A program made the translations under genes and the position numbers. Under the pieces are notes generated by a model, which was not told where the DNA came from, made no database searches, and was given only the letters and a program-made list of their open reading frames with translations. Of a stretch of DNA of 32,734 bases, positions 26,852 through 32,734 are shown in pieces (positions within the stretch are counted from its first letter, which is position 1; every line of letters begins with the position of its first letter). This DNA is from SAR324 cluster bacterium (GTDB lineage Bacteria; SAR324; NAC60-12): contig JAESQU010000143.1 of NCBI GenBank assembly GCA_016764995.1, positions 1 through 32,734 of the forward strand, read 5' to 3'.

Positions 26852-28132
26852 TTATTCAATTTCCATTTTATTTAACAGCATGCGCGCTCTGTCTTTCCAC
26901 AAGCGTAGCGGAAAGTTTTGCTTTATAAATTTTTGCCAGGTAGCATGGGCCTCCTTGTGGCGTCCCTGCTGCCAGTATAATTGTCCCAGCACAAAATTCG
27001 TAAAAGGATAATGCCCCGGAAATTCCAGTTGCAATTCCTGCAAATCACGGATACCACCTTCATATTCGTCAAGTTTCGGATTGTTTTGCAGCAGTGACGC
27101 ATAGGTTGCAAAGGCCAATTCATAATCACCTTGCTTGAGGTGGACAATTCCCAAATTCATACGCGCATAATTCAGTCCAGGTTTGAGAGCCAATGCATGA
27201 CGGCTGCTTGCTATCGATGATGAATAATCTCCCAGAAGGTAATATCCCCAACCTAAATTTCCATACAAATATGGATCTTCTCCATAAAGCAATGCTGATT
27301 CGTATGCCTCAACAGAGTTGCGAACATCGTCAAGATCATAACGCGCCAAACCGTTCGGCTGGAGTTTGTACCCTTTGTAATAATAAACTGTGCCTAAATC
27401 CTGATAAATTTTTTCCAGCTGCGACGGTGTTTCCGCATAGTGCAGGCCGTCATTCAAGGTTGAAAGTGCGGATTCAAATTCGCGTGCCTCAAACAAACCT
27501 CTGGCGGTCAAAGCATAATAATCGGTTGGGCCTTTTCCAAAGTTTGGACTTTGTGAAAGTTCCAGCCAGCGTTTTAATTTTTCACGAACATCTTCACTCA
27601 GTTCTTCACTTTTGCTGCCGAAGATGTTTTGCCAACTTTTCTGGAGCATGGGCCACAACTCGTCTGCTCCAAAACGCCGACTGATCGACCGCGAGGTTGG
27701 CCTGCCGGTATCCCACCACTCATCCCAAAAAGAATATTCTCCGGAAGTTGAACTGCCGATAGAAATTCGGAAAGGTTCCGGCTCACGCTGAAACAAAGTA
27801 AAAACCAGCACATACAAAGAAATTATAACAAGTACAACTGAGCCGATTGTCTGCAGCTGAATTTTACGATGGTTTAAGAAAAAAGGTTCCGGAAGCGAGT
27901 CGGCTTCCAAAGTATGACCTGAAAGTAGAGCTGATTTCTGCCATGCCAGTTCTGCGGCCTGTTTTTGTTCCGCAGAGTAGAAGCTGTTTCCCAGACGATA
28001 GAAACGCTCTGCGAGGATTCCGACAGGTTCTTTCTCATTTGCTAACAAATTTTCCGCAGATTTATAATCTCCGGAAATTACAATTTCCTGCGGAACAAGG
28101 TTTTCAGGATAAGTGAGAGTTGGCAGGGACAT
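26852..28132 (-). CDS. TPR-repeat membrane-anchored protein
   Basis: A 426-aa protein with one membrane helix at about residues 94-114 (SVVLVIISLYVLVFTLF) and tetratricopeptide-like repeats after it, clearest at about 270-345 (DPYLYGNLGWGYYLLGDYSSS, then ALKPGLNYARMNLGIVHLKQGDYELA) and 370-410 (NFVLGQLYWQQGRHKEAHATW). The N-terminal 90 residues also look like a half-TPR unit and would be cytoplasmic if the C-terminal part is periplasmic. The role is unknown; TPR proteins beside pilin-like genes can act in pilus assembly, but nothing here proves that. It starts 7 nt after the DUF2062 gene. Confidence 0.75.
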   Translation of the reverse strand: MSLPTLTYPENLVPQEIVISGDYKSAENLLANEKEPVGILAERFYRLGNSFYSAEQKQAAELAWQKSALLSGHTLEADSLPEPFFLNHRKIQLQTIGSVVLVIISLYVLVFTLFQREPEPFRISIGSSTSGEYSFWDEWWDTGRPTSRSISRRFGADELWPMLQKSWQNIFGSKSEELSEDVREKLKRWLELSQSPNFGKGPTDYYALTARGLFEAREFESALSTLNDGLHYAETPSQLEKIYQDLGTVYYYKGYKLQPNGLARYDLDDVRNSVEAYESALLYGEDPYLYGNLGWGYYLLGDYSSSIASSRHALALKPGLNYARMNLGIVHLKQGDYELAFATYASLLQNNPKLDEYEGGIRDLQELQLEFPGHYPFTNFVLGQLYWQQGRHKEAHATWQKFIKQNFPLRLWKDRARMLLNKMEIE

Positions 28133-28139
28133 ACAGATT

Positions 28140-28709
28140 TTAGTGTTGTGTCTCGTTTTGAATTCGCCAATCTTCGTAGCTCATTTCGGCTAAGCTTGCC
28201 ATGCTTTTACGGTGCGAAGTCACAATTTTATTTGTCATGAAATAGCTGATGATGAAGCCCGGAAATGCATAAACAAGACTACCGATAATCATGGGCCATC
28301 CCAAGTCAATCAGCAAGAAACGTGCGCCTGGAACAATCATTTCCCATGTTCCCTCTGTTGAAGAAATGTGGCTGAGATATTCTCTAAAAAGTTCATAAGA
28401 AAGGCCGTTTTGCGTTTCAAGCAGCCAATAGCCGGTCAGCAAAAATAAATAATAAAGAGGCACCATGGTGAGCGGATTGGAAATCCAAACCAGAGCCACT
28501 CCTACCGGCAAATTAAAATGTCTGCTAAATATGTAACGATAAATACTCCAGACAATGGCGACCAAATACATCTGCACACCAACCGTTGGAGTTAATCCCA
28601 AAAATACTCCAACCGCCACTCCCAGACTCACTTCTGAAACAGGCGCGGTTGAACGCAAAACCGGATTAATTAATTTCTCTTGAATAAATTGTTCAATTAT
28701 TTTCTTCAT
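28140..28709 (-). CDS. DUF2062 membrane protein
   Basis: A 189-aa membrane protein with the DUF2062 pattern: SEVSLGVAVGVFLGLTPTVGVQ near residue 25-50, then VALVWISNPLTMVPLYYLFL and a C-terminal hydrophobic hairpin (WPMIIGSLVYAFPGFIISYF). The family has no established function. It starts 1 nt after the gloA stop, so it is co-transcribed with gloA and the TPR gene. Confidence 0.85.
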   Translation of the reverse strand: MKKIIEQFIQEKLINPVLRSTAPVSEVSLGVAVGVFLGLTPTVGVQMYLVAIVWSIYRYIFSRHFNLPVGVALVWISNPLTMVPLYYLFLLTGYWLLETQNGLSYELFREYLSHISSTEGTWEMIVPGARFLLIDLGWPMIIGSLVYAFPGFIISYFMTNKIVTSHRKSMASLAEMSYEDWRIQNETQH

Positions 28710-28710
28710 T

Positions 28711-29130
28711 CTACCACTTGCCCTGGTTTTTCATGGAGACCCAAGGTTCCCGGATTGGAAGCGGTTTTCCGATTTGAAGCAATTCAATTGAGATTTGATC
28801 TGGACTGCGGATAAAAGCCATTTTACCATCCTTCGGCGGACGCAAAATAGGGACTCCCTTATTTTGTAATTTTTCACAAAATTCATAAATATTCTCAACT
28901 CCATAAGCCACATGTCCAAAATTTTCACCGCTACTGTAGGGCTCACTTTGCTCCCAGTTGTAAGTTAACTCCAGTTGAGAATCATTTTCTTCTGCCGCTA
29001 AAAAAACGAGAGTGAATTTTCCTTCCGGTACTTCTTTGCGTCTCACCTCCATCATGCCGAGTTTGTTGATGAAAAAATCTAGTGCGGATTCAAGATTTTG
29101 GACACGGATCATGGTGTGTAAATATTTCAT
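28711..29130 (-). CDS. gloA: Lactoylglutathione lyase (glyoxalase I)
   Basis: GloA isomerises the methylglyoxal-glutathione hemithioacetal to S-lactoylglutathione. The 139-aa protein starts [10 protein letters not shown] as the E. coli enzyme does (MRLLHTMLRV) and has all four metal ligands: H5, E54 (LELTYNW), H73 (FGHVAYGV) and E116 (ISIELLQ). A good Shine-Dalgarno (AAAGG) precedes the ATG. Metal preference (Ni or Zn) cannot be told from this. No glyoxalase II is in the window. Confidence 0.93.
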   Translation of the reverse strand: MKYLHTMIRVQNLESALDFFINKLGMMEVRRKEVPEGKFTLVFLAAEENDSQLELTYNWEQSEPYSSGENFGHVAYGVENIYEFCEKLQNKGVPILRPPKDGKMAFIRSPDQISIELLQIGKPLPIREPWVSMKNQGKW

Positions 29131-29154
29131 TTTAGCCTTTCATATTATTTATGT

Positions 29155-29682
29155 TCACCAGTCTAACTGGCACAAAATGGTTTCTTCTTCAGCTGTATCA
29201 ATTATTACTTGAACTGTCACCTTTATGCAAGTTTGAGGTGGAGTTTGAGTCTGTTCAAATTTAAGTGCGGCAATGGATTCAATCAGGGTTTGATAGGCGG
29301 CATTTCCTGATTTCCGGGAGAGCACTTTTGTTTCCGGATCATAACGATAGTAAATTGTTTCACGGGTATCCGCAACGTCACCATCACGATTGCGGTCTGC
29401 TTTGAAGGAAAGCGAGTATGTAGAAATTTGCACTGCGGTTTCATTTCCGGAACTGAGGCCGTAACCGGCCTGAATCAGTTCCGATTTTAAGAGCATCAGG
29501 AATCGTTGGAAGTCTCCCTGCAATACTATTTTTTGCTGCTCCTGGAAAGCAATCCGGTGAAATTCGAGCAAGGGACGCTGTGCCGCAAGAAGCACCACAG
29601 AGACGATTGCCAATACGAGCATCAACTCAATCAGGGTATATCCGGAAATTTGCAAACGAAAATCCGGGGTTTTTTTGATCAT
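29155..29682 (-). CDS. PilW-like type IV pilin/pseudopilin-like protein
   Basis: The prepilin signal is DFRLQISG-YTLIELMLVLAIVSVVL, with cleavage expected after the Gly and methylation of the new N-terminal residue; the hydrophobic helix follows. The 175-aa length and the late region with QISTYSLSF, YYRYDPETKVLSRKSG and ALKFEQ fit minor pilins of the PilW/GspJ kind. A longer reading frame reaches back to 29706, but the ATG at 29682 overlaps the stop of the upstream PilV-like gene as ATGA, so it is preferred. Confidence 0.8.
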   Translation of the reverse strand: MIKKTPDFRLQISGYTLIELMLVLAIVSVVLLAAQRPLLEFHRIAFQEQQKIVLQGDFQRFLMLLKSELIQAGYGLSSGNETAVQISTYSLSFKADRNRDGDVADTRETIYYRYDPETKVLSRKSGNAAYQTLIESIAALKFEQTQTPPQTCIKVTVQVIIDTAEEETILCQLDW

Positions 29683-30029
29683 GGTGTTTTCAGTGCAGTC
29701 CGCCATTGCGCCAACACTTTTGGAACTGCGTCACTGCTTTTGACTTGAAAGAACAGAGACTTAAGTTTTGGTTCGATCATTGTTACTTGCCAATGCAATT
29801 CCGCATTCTGTCCGGACAAAGTCACATTTTCCTGGTAACTTCCCGGATTTAATTCGCCGGCCAGTTTTTCCAGAGTCCAGTTATCGAGTTGTGAAGCTAA
29901 TTCCGATTTTTGCTTTCTAAGCTGCATTTGCTCAAACGTTTTTTCTGTGATATCAGCAAATCCTGCCACTAGAATAACTAACATCGTATTTGCAATCATT
30001 ACCTCAACCAGGGTAAATCCAGCTTTCAT
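29679..30029 (-). CDS. PilV-like minor type IV pilin/pseudopilin-like protein
   Basis: A 116-aa protein beginning MKAG-FTLVEVMIANTMLVILVAG, a very short prepilin leader with the G/F cleavage site, E5 and hydrophobic helix. The rest is a small soluble domain without recognisable sub-family motifs. A strong Shine-Dalgarno (AAGAGGAG) precedes the ATG. It heads the minus-strand run of pilW-like, gloA, DUF2062 and TPR genes. No prepilin peptidase, assembly ATPase or secretin is in the window, so whether it serves a pilus or a type II secretion pseudopilus is open. Confidence 0.8.
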   Translation of the reverse strand: MKAGFTLVEVMIANTMLVILVAGFADITEKTFEQMQLRKQKSELASQLDNWTLEKLAGELNPGSYQENVTLSGQNAELHWQVTMIEPKLKSLFFQVKSSDAVPKVLAQWRTALKTP

Positions 30030-30160
30030 TTGTTCACTCCTCTTTCATAACATTTTTTGCAATTACTTGCTGGAGATGTCAGACTTGCATTTAATAGTTG
30101 TTGTGATCCTCGGTTTCCGAAAAAGACTGAAATTCACACAGTCATGTCCATCGTATGTCT

Positions 30161-30242
30161 TGTCATCTCGAACGTATAGAGATATCTTAATGGTTTCAGT
30201 CCAACAGTTAATGCAGGATTTCTCGTTTCGCTCGAAATCACA
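30161..30242. repeat. Second REP-doublet-like element
   Basis: The arm at 30161-30188 and the reverse complement of 30215-30242 agree at 20 of 28 bases, with a 26-nt loop. The right arm has the inner palindrome ATTTCTCG...CGAAAT. Its size (82 bp) and design match the 84-bp element at 26602-26685, and both right arms share GGATT...TTTCG...AAT.ACA. It lies in the 294-bp spacer between the pilin-like operon and the Ca2+-ATPase gene. Confidence 0.6.
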
Positions 30243-30247
30243 TGGTT

Positions 30248-30276
30248 TTAGAAATTTTTCAGATTCATCATACAAT
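30248..30276 (+). promoter_or_regulatory. Candidate promoter of the P-type ATPase gene
   Basis: TTAGAA (30248-30253) and TACAAT (30271-30276) are 17 nt apart. The start point would be near 30283, about 41 nt before the ATG. It begins directly after the REP-doublet-like element. Confidence 0.4.
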
Positions 30277-30323
30277 TTTGGTCATGATGATATCTTCCCA
30301 ATCTTTGCAAAGAGAGTCAATCA

Positions 30324-32734
30324 ATGAAATTTAGTTATCCCGGCTTGAGTGAAAAAGAGGTCTCAGAATCGCGTCAAAGCAACGGCGCGAATGTTGTTAC
30401 CACACAGGAAGCAGAGGGCTTTTACGCAAAATTGCTGACCAACTTAAAAGATCCGATCATTGTCATTTTGCTTGTTGCTCTGGGTGTTACAGTTTTTTTG
30501 GCCGTCTTGGGATTTGCTCCATGGTACGAAGGTCTCGGAATCGCAATTGCAGTCGTGGCGGCTACCTTGATCGCAACCTGGTCCGAATACAGCAACGAAA
30601 ATGAATTTCAACGTTTGCTGGAGGAAGCCTCAAAAGTTAAAGTGAAAGTTTTCCGCAACAACACTTTGGCTGAAATTTTTATTGATGATTTGGTTGTTAA
30701 CGATTTGGTGCTTTTGCAGCCCGGAGACACGGTGCCGGCCGATGGATTTTTGCTCGAAGGAGACCTGGAATTAAATGAATCAGCTCTCACCGGAGAATCT
30801 GAAACAGTCAAAAAAACAGGTGCCACAAATGAAAAACTTTCTGAAGCAAATGAAAAAAATGAAATGTCACGTGCCGCCTTGGTAGAAGATGGCGAAGCGG
30901 TTATGAAGGTTTTGGAGGTTGGAGACCAAACCAAGTACGGCGCGACGCTGAAAGAGTTAACTTCCGCAGAAACACGCCCCTCTCCTCTGCAGGAAAAACT
31001 GGCTATTCTTGGAAAACAGATTAGCCGTTTTGGTTACATCGGCGCCCTCTTTATCGCCTTTTCATTTATGTTTAATCATATTTTTCTGGAAGCTGGCGGT
31101 TGGGAAATTTATTTCAACAAACCTTCAGGTGAGATAATTTATCATCTGGTGACAGCCATAATTTTGGCTATCATTATTATTGTAGTTGCTGTTCCGGAAG
31201 GTTTGCCCATGATGATTGCGGTGGTGCTTTCGATGAATATGCGTAAACTGCTCAATGCAAAAGTGCTCGTAAGAAAACTGCTCGGCATTGAAACCTCCGG
31301 AAGTTTGACCGTACTTTTTACCGACAAAACCGGAACGCTGACACAAGGAAAATTAATGGTTTCAGAACTGCTTGGAGGCAATGGCGAGCATTTCACTTCT
31401 TACGAAGAAATTCCTGAAAAATTGCGTGAAACGGTGTCCTTTGCCCTGAGAAACAATACCCCTGCTTCGATTGATACGGGAGATCCGGAAAACCCGAAAA
31501 TCGTTGGCGCTAATCCAACAGGACAAGCTTTATTGCGTTTCCTCGGCGCAGATTTAGCCAAGCAGGATGATGTAAAAGTAAAGATAAATATTCCTTTTAA
31601 CAGTGCTTATAAATTTTCAGCTACACAGGTTGAAGGTTCGCAAAATTTAACACTGGTCAAGGGTGCCGCAGAAATCGTGCTCGCCGGATGTACGCATTGT
31701 TTGGATGGGGACGGAAACAAAGTCGAACTGGATTCCGAAAAACTCAAAGAAGAAATGCTGGGGCTTTCCGCACGCGCAATGCGTCTCATCGGACTGGCGG
31801 TTTCAGAGCAGAATTTAGGCGATGAAAATGAGCTTCCCAAACAATTGACTTTGGTCGGAGTTTTTGGACTGCGTGATGAAATGCGTAAGGAATCAAAGAC
31901 TGCGGTTAATACTGCGCGGCAAGCTGGAATTCAGGTGGTGATGATTACCGGTGATGCAAAAGATACTGCGGAAGCCATTGCCAAAGAAGTTGGTATTCTT
32001 GAAAATGAAAATTCGCTCGTGCTGACTTCAAGCGAACTGGGCGAAATGTCGGACGAAGATATGATAAAAATTCTTCCGGAATTACGTGTTGTTGCACGTG
32101 CGCTTCCTACGGATAAAAGCAGATTGGTAAAATTGGCAAAATCCATGGATTGGGTTGTCGGCATGACGGGAGATGGGGTTAATGACGCTCCTGCTGTGAA
32201 AAACGCTGACGTTGGTTTTTCGATGGGAAATGGTACAGACATGACCAAGGAGTCCAGCGATATTGTCATTCTTGATAATAATTTTATCTCGCTGACAAAT
32301 GCGGTTCGCTACGGACGGACACTCTTAAAATCAATCAGAAAATTTTTGATTTTCCAATTGACGGTCAATGTTGCCGCCATTTTGGTAGCATTTCTGGGGC
32401 CGTTTTTCGGCATCGATTTGCCGCTGACCATGACTCAGCTTTTGTGGGTCAACATTGTGATGGACACTCTGGCAGCCTTCGCCTTCTCCGGAGAAGCGGC
32501 GCTTCAGCGTTACATGAATGAAAAACCGATTCCGAAAGGTGAATCCCTCATTTCCGGTGACATGTGGTCCGCCATTTTGATCGATGGATTTTACATGGCA
32601 TTCCTCAGTTTATTTTTTCTAACCTCTGATTTTGTTTCCGGATTATTTGTCTGTGATGCAGTACGCTGTCCGGATTCTGAAGTTAATCTTGTCTTACTGA
32701 CGGCCTTCTTCGGCTTCTTTGTATTCATGAACAA
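30324..32734 (+). CDS. P-type (type II) Ca2+-transporting ATPase, 3' end cut by window edge
   Basis: The frame is open from the ATG at 30324 to the window edge (803 codons). All P-type landmarks are seen: TGES in the actuator domain, VAVPEGLPM in M4, the phosphorylated D334 in FTDKTGTLTQ, KGAAE in the nucleotide domain, MITGDAKDTAEAIA and MTGDGVNDAPAVKNADVG at the hinge. M6 carries LLWVNIVMDTLAAFAF, with the Asn and Asp of the Ca2+ site in plasma-membrane-type Ca2+ pumps. The N-terminal cation-ATPase domain is short. It probably exports Ca2+; Mn2+ or related ions cannot be excluded. The last membrane helices are missing. Confidence 0.9.
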   Translation, partial: MKFSYPGLSEKEVSESRQSNGANVVTTQEAEGFYAKLLTNLKDPIIVILLVALGVTVFLAVLGFAPWYEGLGIAIAVVAATLIATWSEYSNENEFQRLLEEASKVKVKVFRNNTLAEIFIDDLVVNDLVLLQPGDTVPADGFLLEGDLELNESALTGESETVKKTGATNEKLSEANEKNEMSRAALVEDGEAVMKVLEVGDQTKYGATLKELTSAETRPSPLQEKLAILGKQISRFGYIGALFIAFSFMFNHIFLEAGGWEIYFNKPSGEIIYHLVTAIILAIIIIVVAVPEGLPMMIAVVLSMNMRKLLNAKVLVRKLLGIETSGSLTVLFTDKTGTLTQGKLMVSELLGGNGEHFTSYEEIPEKLRETVSFALRNNTPASIDTGDPENPKIVGANPTGQALLRFLGADLAKQDDVKVKINIPFNSAYKFSATQVEGSQNLTLVKGAAEIVLAGCTHCLDGDGNKVELDSEKLKEEMLGLSARAMRLIGLAVSEQNLGDENELPKQLTLVGVFGLRDEMRKESKTAVNTARQAGIQVVMITGDAKDTAEAIAKEVGILENENSLVLTSSELGEMSDEDMIKILPELRVVARALPTDKSRLVKLAKSMDWVVGMTGDGVNDAPAVKNADVGFSMGNGTDMTKESSDIVILDNNFISLTNAVRYGRTLLKSIRKFLIFQLTVNVAAILVAFLGPFFGIDLPLTMTQLLWVNIVMDTLAAFAFSGEAALQRYMNEKPIPKGESLISGDMWSAILIDGFYMAFLSLFFLTSDFVSGLFVCDAVRCPDSEVNLVLLTAFFGFFVFMN

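Overview
The window looks like a chromosomal segment of a Gram-negative, moderately AT-rich bacterium. KdsA implies Kdo-containing LPS. A periplasmic HtrA protease, type IV pilin-like proteins, DUF2062 and PspC-like membrane proteins, and a GlmU-like beta-helix protein similar in style to those of Desulfobacterota point towards the deltaproteobacterial or SAR324-like part of the tree. No marker here fixes the taxonomy, so that placement is inference. Coding density is high. I saw no tRNA, rRNA, CRISPR array, IS element or phage gene.

Layout. 1-5062 (minus) is a tight six-gene run: htrA, a 68-aa orphan, a PspC-like protein, hemD, serB and a truncated GlmU-like beta-helix gene. From 5314 (plus) come gcvH, a formylglycine-type sulfatase/phosphonate monoester hydrolase, then moaE, a 2-phosphoglycerate kinase with tandem ATP-cones, an archaeal-type phosphoglycerate mutase homologue whose nucleophile serine is replaced by threonine, a 925-aa biotin carboxylase/BCCP fusion, tgt and an SRAP protein. 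15175-18697 (minus) holds pgk and a large membrane protein, converging on the SRAP gene with a 4-bp stop overlap. 19118-21413 (plus) has a core-MetE-like methyltransferase overlapping kdsA, then a GFA-family protein.

21480-25255 is the accessory-looking part: a RelBE-type toxin-antitoxin pair, mtaD on the opposite strand, and an AbiE-type toxin-antitoxin pair. Each toxin-antitoxin operon has a recognisable promoter overlapped by or next to inverted repeats. ahcY (minus) follows. 26602-26819 is a cluster of palindromic intergenic repeats. 26852-30029 (minus) is a run of two pilin-like genes, gloA, a DUF2062 protein and a TPR protein. A second REP-doublet-like repeat lies in front of a P-type Ca2+-ATPase that runs off the right edge.

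Themes. Several enzymes are of forms best known from archaea (2-phosphoglycerate kinase, aPGAM-like protein, MetE catalytic half, short AhcY with MtaD). Glycolytic C3-acid metabolism (2PGK, aPGAM-like, pgk) and S-adenosylhomocysteine recycling (MtaD, AhcY, core MetE) each have several genes here. The best candidate for something undescribed is the moaE/2PGK/aPGAM-like operon, where the paired kinase and Thr-nucleophile phosphotransfer enzyme could form a bacterial bisphosphoglycerate module. Second are the REP-doublet elements, one of which overlaps the longest possible reading frame of ahcY.
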